From Deltaproteobacteria bacterium (lineage in GTDB: Bacteria > Desulfobacterota > Desulfobacteria > Desulfobacterales > C00003060), in assembly GCA_019309815.1 (NCBI GenBank), contig JAFDFO010000002.1, positions 1 through 38,615 on the forward strand: a stretch of 38,615 nucleotides of DNA. The letters are read 5' to 3'. The notes under the pieces were generated by a model that saw nothing but the letters and a program-made list of their open reading frames with translations, was not told where the DNA came from and did not search any database. Within the stretch, counting starts at the first letter, position 1. Each line of letters starts with the position of its first letter. Of the stretch, positions 1-6,191 are shown one piece after another. A program made the position numbers and the translations under genes.

Positions 1-136
1 AAAGACACGCAGTGGGAAGATAATGAGAAGGATCTTAAGGAAAATAGCAGCAGGTGATACTGACAACTTAGGCGACCTGACAACCCTCGCTGACGAGGCA
101 GGATTCGTCAACCTGATTCAAGGGAGACAAACGTAA
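1..136 (+). CDS. acs: Acetyl-CoA synthetase, C-terminal fragment
   Basis: This open frame enters from the left edge (first full codon at base 2) and stops at TAA 134-136. It encodes 44 residues beginning KTRSGKIMRRILRKIAAG and continuing with LGDLTTLAD. The KTRSGKIMRR segment is the highly conserved tail of AMP-forming acetyl-CoA synthetase, and its lysine (the K of SGKIM) is the catalytic lysine that is acetylated for control in characterised enzymes. LGD-TTLAD is the usual follow-on in the family. The enzyme activates acetate to acetyl-CoA in the cytoplasm. Other acyl-CoA synthetases share the SGK motif but rarely the LGD-TTLAD tail, so acs is favoured. The rest of the gene lies outside the window. 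Confidence 0.85.
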   Translation, partial: KTRSGKIMRRILRKIAAGDTDNLGDLTTLADEAGFVNLIQGRQT

Positions 137-322
137 ACATTCTTGCAGGAATCATTACTTCAGGAAACCATTTGCCGCGAAACGGCTACCCCCTGATCGG
201 TAGCATCCACTGCCGTTCCTTCCTAAGACTACCCACACGCCTCCCAACACTATTTTGAAGGATTCCGAGACAAACACCTCGCTCCCGTTAGAAGCTTTTT
301 GATCGCAGGCCCAAAACATTGC

Positions 323-351
323 TTGACAATATAAGCATGGACGCTTATATT
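323..351 (+). promoter_or_regulatory. Sigma-70 type promoter of the DUF134 gene
   Basis: TTGACA (323-328), a 17-bp spacer, then TATATT (346-351). The -35 box is a perfect consensus match and the -10 box matches 5 of 6 positions. Transcription would start near 358, giving a leader of about 30 nt before the GGTGAAAGGAG ribosome site and ATG at 388. Between acs and this promoter (137-322) I see only a weak 6-bp stem (185-204) without a T-run. Confidence 0.75.
328..351. promoter_or_regulatory. Perfect 9-bp inverted repeat over the spacer and -10 box (probable operator)
   Basis: AATATAAGC (328-336), a 6-bp centre, and GCTTATATT (343-351) are exact reverse complements. The half-site centres are about 15 bp apart, so both faces could be read by one dimer. 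The repeat covers the end of the -35 box, the spacer and the whole -10 box, so a bound protein would block RNA polymerase. The next gene encodes a small helix-turn-helix protein, which makes autoregulation the simplest inference. Confidence 0.65.
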
Positions 352-387
352 ATGGTCACAGGCTCAAAATGGTGAAAGGAGTCTATC

Positions 388-705
388 ATGCCCAGGCCAA
401 GAAAACCGCGCTTTGTTCGGGGAGGTCCCATGGCAAATGCCTTCAAGCCTCAGGGGATTCCTGCACGAGATCTTCGCTTAAGCGACCTGGATAAACTGGA
501 TCAAGAGGCTGCTGCTGCCCGTATGAACATATCCCGGCAAACTTTTGGTAGGGTTCTTGCTGAGGCAAGAGAGCTTGTGGCCGAAGCATTGGTGATGGGA
601 AAGATGATTAGGATTCAAGGGGGTTCATTCAGCCTCCCTGGCGCCGGTGAGTGGGGCAGAGGAGGCCGTGGCCGCCGAGGCAGGCACGGAAGAAATGTTT
701 CCTGA
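388..705 (+). CDS. DUF134 family (UPF0251) predicted DNA-binding protein
   Basis: A 105-residue basic protein. It opens with MPRPRK, the hallmark start of the DUF134/UPF0251 family, and has a helix-turn-helix resembling sigma-70 region 4 at about residues 40-70 (AAARMNISRQTFGRVLAEAR), followed by the family tail ALVMGKMIRIQGGSF. The N-terminal Cys/Pro segment and the DEYETIRLID-like segment of longer family members are shortened here. The last 20 residues are Gly/Arg-rich. A clear ribosome site (GAAAGGAG) precedes the ATG. The family is known mainly as predicted DNA-binding proteins, often found beside small DUF5320 or NifX/NifB-like Fe-Mo cluster proteins; that fits the next gene. It probably represses its own promoter through the inverted repeat at 328-351 (inference). 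Confidence 0.75.
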   Translation: MPRPRKPRFVRGGPMANAFKPQGIPARDLRLSDLDKLDQEAAAARMNISRQTFGRVLAEARELVAEALVMGKMIRIQGGSFSLPGAGEWGRGGRGRRGRHGRNVS

Positions 706-746
706 CATGATTAGAGGCTGAATGAAGCAGAGAGGAGGTGTTCAAT

Positions 747-956
747 ATGCCAGGCTTTGACAGAACAGGGCCTCTTGCAGAAGGCCCACGGACCGGCCGA
801 GGATTGGGAAGATGCGGCAAGGCGAATGAAACGCCGGTTCCGGATAACTTCCCAGGCCGTCGCGTGAGATCTGGTGACGGTCCGGCCGGTGGCCAGTGTC
901 GGGGGCTGCGTGCCGGAAGAGGCCGCAGCGGCCGGCGAGGCCGAGGTCGTTCATAG
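747..956 (+). CDS. DUF5320-like glycine/arginine-rich small protein
   Basis: A 69-residue protein beginning MPGFDRTGPLAEGPRTGRGLGRC. The pattern MPGFD-TGP-GP-TGRG-G-C is the signature of DUF5320 proteins, which are usually encoded near DUF134 regulators and NifX-like dinitrogenase iron-molybdenum cofactor proteins. The ATG at 747 is chosen over the upstream GTG at 738 because it gives the family start and follows AGAGGAGG at good spacing. The C-terminal third is nearly all Gly, Arg and Ser (low complexity), and the protein lacks the coiled coil of longer members. It sits 41 bp after the DUF134 gene on the same strand, so the two are probably one transcript. Function is unknown; a metal or cluster role is suggested only by the known genomic company of the family. 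Confidence 0.6.
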   Translation: MPGFDRTGPLAEGPRTGRGLGRCGKANETPVPDNFPGRRVRSGDGPAGGQCRGLRAGRGRSGRRGRGRS

Positions 957-966
957 ATGGGGAATT

Positions 967-996
967 ACTTCAGGGGCCAACATAGGCCCCTGAAGT
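967..996. terminator. Perfect 12-bp stem-loop after the DUF134/DUF5320 pair
   Basis: ACTTCAGGGGCC (967-978), the loop AACATA, then GGCCCCTGAAGT (985-996). The stem is perfect and GC-rich and sits 10 bp after the DUF5320 stop. No T-run follows on either strand, so it is not a textbook intrinsic terminator; it may terminate weakly or protect the 3' end of the transcript. Confidence 0.55.
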
Positions 997-1099
997 GCTT
1001 ATAAAAAATGCTTGCGTTTTTCTCCAGACAGGGGGTAAACCCTACATAGGGCAAGCTTTACATAGTCAAATCCGTTTAGGAGGAGAGGGAGGGGCCAAA

Positions 1100-1633
1100 T
1101 TGAATCACCACCTAATCTGGATAGATCTTGAAATGACCGGGGTGGACCCGGAAAACCATGTCATTCTGGAAATCGCAACCATCGTTACTGATGATGATCT
1201 GAAACTCGTGGCAGAGGGCCCGTGTATGGCGATAAACCACCCGGAAGCGGTCCTTTCCAACATGGAAGAGTGGAGTAGAACCCACCATCAGGCGTCCGGC
1301 CTCACAGACAGGGTCAAGGCATCTCCCTATGACTGCGGGCAGGCTGAGCAAAAAACCCTGGATTTCCTGCGTCTTCACTGTCAGGAACGACAGTCCCCCC
1401 TATGCGGGAACTCTATCTGGCAGGATCGACGGTTTCTGGCCAGGTATATGCCGACACTCCACGAATTCTTTCACTATCGCACCGTCGATGTAAGCTCCAT
1501 AAAGGAACTGGTCAAAAGATGGTATCCCTCGTTTCCCCGCTTTGAAAAGGAAGAGGCCCATCTCGCGCTGACGGACATCAAAGAATCGATAGATGAGTTG
1601 CAGTATTACCGCCAGAAAATCTTCCGGCCCTAA
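1100..1633 (+). CDS. orn: Oligoribonuclease (DEDDh 3'-5' exoribonuclease)
   Basis: Orn degrades 2-5 nt RNA fragments, including pGpG from cyclic-di-GMP turnover, to mononucleotides. The 177-residue protein opens NHHLIWIDLEMTGVDP, where D and E of IDLEMTG are the first two metal ligands; HVILEIATIVTD follows as in the family. Near the middle is LCGNSIWQDRRFLARYMP (third acidic ligand), and YRTVDVSSIKELVKRWYP and EEAHLALTDIKESIDEL give the final H and D. Length matches the usual 180 or so residues. No ATG is in place: the TTG at 1100 is chosen because it follows AGGAGGAGAGGGAGGGG and gives the standard N-terminus; a longer in-frame extension exists upstream but has no family residues. The gene stands alone and converges with the minus-strand gene ending at 1665. 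Confidence 0.93.
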   Translation: MNHHLIWIDLEMTGVDPENHVILEIATIVTDDDLKLVAEGPCMAINHPEAVLSNMEEWSRTHHQASGLTDRVKASPYDCGQAEQKTLDFLRLHCQERQSPLCGNSIWQDRRFLARYMPTLHEFFHYRTVDVSSIKELVKRWYPSFPRFEKEEAHLALTDIKESIDELQYYRQKIFRP

Positions 1634-1664
1634 GGATAAATCAAACGCGACATAAATAAGGAGC

Positions 1665-2312
1665 TCATTCAGAATTCTCTCGTGGACTGCGTGCCGGAAG
1701 CCATCGATCTGCAAAAAAGAGAGGAAGCTCCCCCGCGCAGATAGGTCCCACAGTGACGTTCCACCCTGTTGATTCCCTGAGCTCATCGGCCACGGCCCAT
1801 GCCAGGCCAGGAATCACGACTTCCCGATAACCAGTCTTTTCCAAAACACCTGCCTTGACGACCTCGTTGCTGATCACCCCTCCGGTCAGGCTTTTCAGAA
1901 TCACCGCCATGTCAACGGTATCTCCCCTGGTATCGGCAAAGACCACGAAAAACGGACTCTTTGTCGTGCCCAGAATCGAAGTCACTACATCCTGGGTATG
2001 GGTATTGTTTCCGGAGATCAGGATCGGGCTATCATCGCCCGGGTTATTGATCTCTATTCGTCCCGTCGGGCCTGGGCGGGGAACGGTCAGGCAGCCAAAT
2101 TCCGGAAAGAGGTTGTCTGCATCAAGGGCAACCTCAAAAGGGTAGTAAAGACTTGGTGAGAGATCAGGACAATCCTGAGGCTTCTTGTGGCCTTGCTTCA
2201 GCATTTCCACAAACTCCTGACATGTGAGAACCCCGCACGCCCCGCAGTCGGTTTGCGGGAGGTACTTGAGAAAACTAATTCTGTCTATGTAACGGTCAGC
2301 GAGAAGCGTCAT
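1665..2312 (-). CDS. Short AcsC/CdhE-like iron-sulfur protein
   Basis: A 215-residue protein made of two recognisable parts of the gamma subunit of CO dehydrogenase/acetyl-CoA synthase (corrinoid/Fe-S protein large subunit). Residues about 10-60 hold the 4Fe-4S motif LPQTDCGACGVLTCQEF with a fourth cysteine in CPDLSP. Residues about 95-210 resemble the C-terminal corrinoid-binding domain: FVVFADTRGDTVDMAV, then VVIPGLAWAVADEL and WNVTVGPICAGELPLFF. The TIM-barrel methyltransferase-like middle of the 440-450 residue family protein is absent, so this is not the standard gamma subunit. The start at 2312 gives the family N-terminus, but there is no Shine-Dalgarno sequence; a 7-bp repeat array sits directly upstream. 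It is the last gene of a minus-strand folate/one-carbon group. A role in corrinoid or electron handling is inference. Confidence 0.7.
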   Translation of the reverse strand: MTLLADRYIDRISFLKYLPQTDCGACGVLTCQEFVEMLKQGHKKPQDCPDLSPSLYYPFEVALDADNLFPEFGCLTVPRPGPTGRIEINNPGDDSPILISGNNTHTQDVVTSILGTTKSPFFVVFADTRGDTVDMAVILKSLTGGVISNEVVKAGVLEKTGYREVVIPGLAWAVADELRESTGWNVTVGPICAGELPLFFADRWLPARSPRENSE

Positions 2313-2315
2313 GGG

Positions 2316-2350
2316 AATGCAGAATGCGGAGTGCGGAGTGCGGAACAAGA
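2316..2350. repeat. Heptamer tandem array upstream of the Fe-S protein start
   Basis: Five consecutive 7-bp units on the plus strand: AATGCAG, AATGCGG, AGTGCGG, AGTGCGG, AACAAGA. The array ends three bases from the start codon of the minus-strand gene and takes the place where a ribosome site would be expected. Similar units recur at 3754-3780 and 3862-3888. Confidence 0.8.
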
Positions 2351-2417
2351 AAAACAAAAGAAATGCGCACTCAACAATTTGTTCACGAATATATTCATTA
2401 TAGTGGTCAAGTCGCTA

Positions 2418-3704
2418 TCATGAAGAATGGAACCCAATGCTGTCAAAATAAGCTTTTGCGTCGCCGACTGTGTATAGAGAGCCGGTGATGCAGACGCCAT
2501 CATCCTCGCCCACCTTATCAAGGGCAAGCGACACAGCATCCGGGAGATGCGGCACGACAATCATGTCCTGTGATAGAGTGCGCACAAATGCTGCTAGCTC
2601 GTCGGGATCAGCGGCCCGCTCGTACTGCGGTCTGGTAAGAATCATGGTGTCAGCCACGCGGGCCAGCTCTCGCAGCATCGGCTTCCACGTCTTGTCCGCC
2701 AAGATACCCACGACCATGATCAACTCCTTAACGTGGACGGCGTCTTCCAGGAACTTCCTGAGTGTCCTTGCCGCGGACGGGTTGTGTGCCCCATCCAGAA
2801 GGATGAACGGCTTCTTTGAGACAATCTCAAGCCGTCCTGGCCAACGGGTCGTGGCAAGGCCAGAGTAAATCACCTGGTCCGAAATGGTTAACCCTTTTTG
2901 CAGAAGCAGATCCACAACCCCCAAGGCCAGGGCCGCATTGGTAATCTGATGCTCCCCGACCATGCCAATCTTAACCCCCGGCCACCGGCGATGAACGCCC
3001 AAATAGGCAAAATTCCGGTCCTTGTCCTTCCGAACCCGTATCTCTTTTCCGAGCCTGTGCAATGGAGCCCCTTTCTCTTTGGCTACGTTCTCAATAACCG
3101 TGAGCGCGTTCTTCTGGCGGGTTCCGGTGACAACACCGGCCCCTTGCTTGATAATCCCCGCCTTCTCGCGGGCAATCGCGGCAAGGGTGTTCCCCAGGTA
3201 CTCCTGGTGCTCCAGACCGATATTGGAAATGACGCACGCCTCGGGCTGCACGATGTTCGTGGCATCGTACCGCCCCCCCATGCCTGTTTCAAGGACGGCC
3301 CAATCCACACCTGCCAAAGCAAAGTGCTGGAGAGCCATGGCAGTGGCACACTCGAAGAAGGTCGGGGGGTCCCCCTGGGTATAGATGAGCCGGACGGCTT
3401 CCAAAACCTGTGCCACATCTTCATCGGATATGGCTTGTCCGTTGATCTGTATGCGTTCGTTGAAACGAACGAGGTGTGGGGAAGTGTACAGCCCCACTTT
3501 GTATCCTGCACGAGTAAGAATCGAAGACAGAAAGGCGGCAATTGATCCCTTGCCGTTTGTCCCTGCTACATGGATTGAGGAGAAACGCTCGTGAGGATTT
3601 CCGAGGCCTCTTAACAGCCTGGTGATCGTGGAGAGTCCGAACTTGATCCCAAAGCGTCTAAGGCGATAAAGGGCAGCCAGATGCTGATCAACGGAGGTGG
3701 TCAT
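2418..3704 (-). CDS. folC: Bifunctional folylpolyglutamate synthase / dihydrofolate synthase
   Basis: FolC adds glutamate to dihydropteroate and to folates in the cytoplasm. The 428-residue length is typical of the bacterial enzyme. Family motifs are visible in order: the P-loop IHVAGTNGKGSIAAFLSS (about residues 43-60), LYTSPHLVRFNERIQING, the ETGMGGRYDATNIV segment, ISNIGLEHQEYLGNTL with its metal-binding histidine, the KAGIIKQG lysine, then WPGRLEIV and the C-terminal domain ILLDGAHNPSAARTL. The ATG at 3704 starts MTTSVDQHLAALYRLRRFG, a usual N-terminus, though the Shine-Dalgarno sequence is weak. It lies between the AICAR transformylase gene, which consumes formyl-folate, and the Fe-S protein, so a shared one-carbon theme is likely. 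No accD is adjacent, unlike many proteobacteria. Confidence 0.95.
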   Translation of the reverse strand: MTTSVDQHLAALYRLRRFGIKFGLSTITRLLRGLGNPHERFSSIHVAGTNGKGSIAAFLSSILTRAGYKVGLYTSPHLVRFNERIQINGQAISDEDVAQVLEAVRLIYTQGDPPTFFECATAMALQHFALAGVDWAVLETGMGGRYDATNIVQPEACVISNIGLEHQEYLGNTLAAIAREKAGIIKQGAGVVTGTRQKNALTVIENVAKEKGAPLHRLGKEIRVRKDKDRNFAYLGVHRRWPGVKIGMVGEHQITNAALALGVVDLLLQKGLTISDQVIYSGLATTRWPGRLEIVSKKPFILLDGAHNPSAARTLRKFLEDAVHVKELIMVVGILADKTWKPMLRELARVADTMILTRPQYERAADPDELAAFVRTLSQDMIVVPHLPDAVSLALDKVGEDDGVCITGSLYTVGDAKAYFDSIGFHSS

Positions 3705-3753
3705 GATGACTTCACATCTCGGAATGCGGGGATGTTTTCAAGCCGAAAGGCGC

Positions 3754-3888
3754 AATGCAGAGTGCGGAGTGCGGAATGAACAGAATTAGGAGCCCCGGGT
3801 GCGGAACAAATGATTGGGGAATGGTCACCTCGCGTTTCGGAACCGCAGGGAGGCAAAAAACAATCCGCATTCCGAAATCCGCATTCCA
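3754..3888. repeat. Heptamer arrays in inverted orientation between folC and the AICAR transformylase gene
   Basis: The left array (3754-3780) reads AATGCAG, AGTGCGG, AGTGCGG, AATGAAC. The right array (3862-3888), read on the minus strand, gives GGAATGC/GGATTTC/GGAATGC/GGATT. About 80 bp of non-repeat DNA separates them. Together with the flanks they fill the 193-bp spacer, and the transcript could fold into a long imperfect hairpin. Confidence 0.75.
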
Positions 3889-3897
3889 AATTGAAAT

Positions 3898-5148
3898 TCA
3901 ATGCTTAAAACTTCGCTGTCCTGTATACACCATCGTAACGTTCGCCTCGTTGCAGGCCTCAATAGAACTGTAATCGTTAAGGGAACCGCCGGGCTGGATA
4001 ACCGAGGAAATTCCTTCGCTTATGCCCACATCCACGCCGTCCCGGAAAGGAAAAAAGGCGTCGCTAACCATGGAAGCTTTGATCAACCCCCCCTTTTCCT
4101 TGGCCACTTTGTGGTCGAATTCCTTTTTCTTTTCGTCGTCGTTCAGCTCATTGTATGGGGTGCCAAGGGCCTCAAAGCAATAGCGGTCTGCCAGCTTCCG
4201 ATAAGCCTTGTCTCTAGCAATTTCCGCAACGCCCACACGGTCTTGTTCTCCAGTTCCGATCCCTACCGTGACTTCGTCTTTGACATAGATCACCGAATTA
4301 GACGTGATTCCCGACTCCACCAACCAGCCGAAAAGCATGTCAGCATATTCCCGGTCAGCTGGTTCCCGTTTGATGCGGTATGTCTTTCCTTTGTGTTCAC
4401 ATTCGGCCAGTCTAAGGTCCTCCCTGGTCCGCGCCTGCGGCACAAACGACCATTGGGCAATGATGCCCCCGTCAATCAAACTTTTGAAATCCACGAAGCG
4501 CTCCCCTACAAATGTTTGCAGGCGACTGATGTTGGCAATTCCTATCACCCTGAGGTTTTTCTTTTGTGCCAAGATGTCCATGGCCCCCTCTTCGAAGTCC
4601 GGAGCCACAACCACTTCTGCATATTGCTGATTGATTGCCTCAGCTGTAGCCTTGTCAACGGGCGAGTTGAGGGCAATGCAGCCACCAAAGGCAGCAACGC
4701 GGTCAGCCATGTTCGCTTTGGTGTATGCCTCCTCAAGGGAGTCGGCCCGTGCGACCCCGCAGGGATTGTTGTGTTTGACAATCGCGGCAGTCGGCTTTCC
4801 AACCAAATACCTTAATATATTCAGGGCGTTATCCGTATCGGTCAGGTTCGTTTTTCCCGGATGCTTCCCGGACTGCAGCAGTTCGATATCTGAGGCCAGG
4901 TATCGGCCCGGCTGAATGGTCCGGGTTTCCCCCAACATGAGGTTCCCGTTGATCAATCGGTAAAGGGCCGCTTCCTGTCCGGGATTCTCTCCGTATCTGA
5001 GGCCTTTCTTGATTCCCTCAATGATCCAACCCACTTTTTCGTAGAAGAGCGTCTGCCGCTCATCTCCCTCAACAAAGCTGATTTCCATGTTTGAAGGAAA
5101 ATGGTCATCCATAACCGTTCTGTACATTTTCTTGAGATCTTCTGTCAT
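3898..5148 (-). CDS. purH: AICAR transformylase (stand-alone PurH C-terminal domain)
   Basis: Phosphoribosylaminoimidazolecarboxamide formyltransferase: it transfers a formyl group from 10-formyl-tetrahydrofolate to AICAR, the ninth step of purine synthesis. The 416 residues cover the whole AICARFT domain and nothing of the cyclohydrolase. Visible motifs include LRYGENPGQEAALY (about 50-63), the catalytic Lys-His pair in AIVKHNNPCGVA (about 118-129), AFGGCIALN, VVVAPDFEEGA, ASDAFFPFRDGV-type sequence near the end (SDAFFPFRDG) and IQPGGSLND. It has its own start (ATG 5148) behind GTGGAGGAG, so the split from the cyclohydrolase is a gene fission or ancestral state, not a frameshift. It lies 130 bp after the cyclohydrolase gene and upstream of folC on the same strand. 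Confidence 0.93.
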   Translation of the reverse strand: MTEDLKKMYRTVMDDHFPSNMEISFVEGDERQTLFYEKVGWIIEGIKKGLRYGENPGQEAALYRLINGNLMLGETRTIQPGRYLASDIELLQSGKHPGKTNLTDTDNALNILRYLVGKPTAAIVKHNNPCGVARADSLEEAYTKANMADRVAAFGGCIALNSPVDKATAEAINQQYAEVVVAPDFEEGAMDILAQKKNLRVIGIANISRLQTFVGERFVDFKSLIDGGIIAQWSFVPQARTREDLRLAECEHKGKTYRIKREPADREYADMLFGWLVESGITSNSVIYVKDEVTVGIGTGEQDRVGVAEIARDKAYRKLADRYCFEALGTPYNELNDDEKKKEFDHKVAKEKGGLIKASMVSDAFFPFRDGVDVGISEGISSVIQPGGSLNDYSSIEACNEANVTMVYTGQRSFKH

Positions 5149-5237
5149 TCTACTACTCCTCCACGATCACATGTTGAAGTTCCTACAACCTGCGGAATCC
5201 CCTCGCGTGCTAATGACACCAAGGTGTGCTCCCAAAA

Positions 5238-5265
5238 TGGAGTGATGGAGTACTCCATTACTCCA
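5238..5265. repeat. 28-bp near-perfect palindrome between the two purH-domain genes
   Basis: TGGAGTGATGGAGT followed directly by ACTCCATTACTCCA: 13 of 14 arm positions pair, and the one exception would be a G-U wobble in RNA. There is no loop spacer. It lies just after the stop of the cyclohydrolase gene, where it could attenuate or stabilise the polycistronic transcript. Confidence 0.75.
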
Positions 5266-5278
5266 GCTTTTGATTGGC

Positions 5279-5962
5279 CTATTCCATAACCTCGTAGCAT
5301 CTGCTGACGTCGCCGAAAGATGCGCCTTCCAAGAAATCCGCAATATGGCGATCATACACGGCCGTATGATCAAAGGCCTTCCGGGCTAGATCGTATCGCA
5401 GCTCAAGGGAAATCTTCCCGCCTTTCGCCTCCATCTCGGACACGATTGTTGTGTAGTCAGCAGGGTCGACCACCGATGCGACCCGAATGAAGTTCTTAGC
5501 CGAAGCCCTTATCATGCAGGGACCTCCGATGTCGATATTCCCCCTGGCCTGCTCCACCGTAACCCCTTCCTTGGATACGGTCTCTTTGAAAGGATAGAGA
5601 TTCACCACCACCATGTCTATAGGAATGGCCCCTGTCCTCTGAAGGTCCCCCTGATGGGCATCATTGTATTGCTCTGTGAGCAGACCAAGATAGATCTTGA
5701 AATCGAGGGTCTTCACCAGGCCACCCTGAGTCTCCGGCTGTCCGGTGTAATCAGAGACCGGCGTTAGGCACGTGGAGGCCCGGTCACCGAGGATCTCATT
5801 GATTCTGCTATAGGTTCCCCCGGTTGAAAAGAACCTGATCTCCGGATTGATATCCAAGAGTGATGGTACAAAGCTTTCCAGGCCGCTCTTGTCCGACACA
5901 CTGACAATGACATGCCTAATTTTCACAAACCCGTCAATCCTTTCAACAACGTTGATTGCCAT
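5279..5962 (-). CDS. purH: IMP cyclohydrolase (stand-alone PurH N-terminal, MGS-like domain)
   Basis: This 227-residue protein matches the N-terminal half of bifunctional PurH and closes the purine ring (FAICAR to IMP). Visible motifs: HVIVSVSDKSGLESFVP (about residues 16-32), FFSTGGTYSRINE, VSDYTGQPETQGGLVKTLDFKI (the conserved PE-GGRVKTLHP-like loop, here with DFK in place of HPK), IDMVVVNLYPFKET, and the IDIGGPCMIRASAKNF-type segment, which is the usual D-IGGP-R-AKN signature. The ATG at 5962 is chosen because GAGGAGGGAAT precedes it; a start 17 codons further upstream lacks a ribosome site. In most bacteria the two activities are fused in about 520 residues; here they are separate neighbouring genes. 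Confidence 0.9.
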   Translation of the reverse strand: MAINVVERIDGFVKIRHVIVSVSDKSGLESFVPSLLDINPEIRFFSTGGTYSRINEILGDRASTCLTPVSDYTGQPETQGGLVKTLDFKIYLGLLTEQYNDAHQGDLQRTGAIPIDMVVVNLYPFKETVSKEGVTVEQARGNIDIGGPCMIRASAKNFIRVASVVDPADYTTIVSEMEAKGGKISLELRYDLARKAFDHTAVYDRHIADFLEGASFGDVSRCYEVME

Positions 5963-5985
5963 ATTCCCTCCTCGTCGCCTCAGAC

Positions 5986-6000
5986 CTTGGTCCGACCAAG
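5986..6000. promoter_or_regulatory. 15-bp palindrome upstream of the IMP cyclohydrolase gene
   Basis: CTTGGTC, one central C, then GACCAAG: perfect 7-bp arms, 24 bp upstream of the ATG at 5962. The position between promoter and start suits an operator or a small 5' hairpin. No known regulator site is recognised. Confidence 0.4.
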
Positions 6001-6102
6001 TTTGATTTTTCATGCAGACGAAAATCCTCTCTCATGGACTCCCCCTCGACGTCAAGCTGTTTTTGCTGCAGCAGTGGGAAAAATAGACTCCCTTCACCTC
6101 TA

Positions 6103-6130
6103 TTGACAATCAAGCAGTGTGCATTATTTT
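6103..6130 (+). promoter_or_regulatory. Possible promoter of dnaJ
   Basis: TTGACA (6103-6108), a 16-bp spacer and TATTTT (6125-6130), about 60 bp upstream of the dnaJ ATG. The -35 box is perfect; the -10 box is a fair match. No heat-shock CIRCE-type inverted repeat is visible in the leader. Confidence 0.45.
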
Positions 6131-6191
6131 ATGGGGTTGTGTTAGTTGGTTCAAAGGAAGAAATTGTGAGGATGCATTCCAGAGACAGGCG

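Noticed and set aside
187..306. Terminator of acs
   Set aside because: Only short stems (for example GCTACC/GGTAGC at 185-204) without a T-run; not convincing.
2313..2357. Upstream start for the Fe-S protein adding MFFLFRTPHSAFCIP
   Set aside because: The extra residues are a translation of the heptamer array, not family sequence.
3754..3888. CRISPR array
   Set aside because: Units are 7 bp with no unique spacers of 30 bp or so, and no cas genes are present.
3901..4815. Long plus-strand open frame opposite the AICAR transformylase gene
   Set aside because: It is fully antisense to a clear enzyme gene and shows no independent motifs or ribosome site.
5149..5278. Frameshift explanation for the split purH
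   Set aside because: The downstream gene has its own ATG with GGAGGAG, and the two frames do not meet; deletion or insertion of bases would not make one protein.
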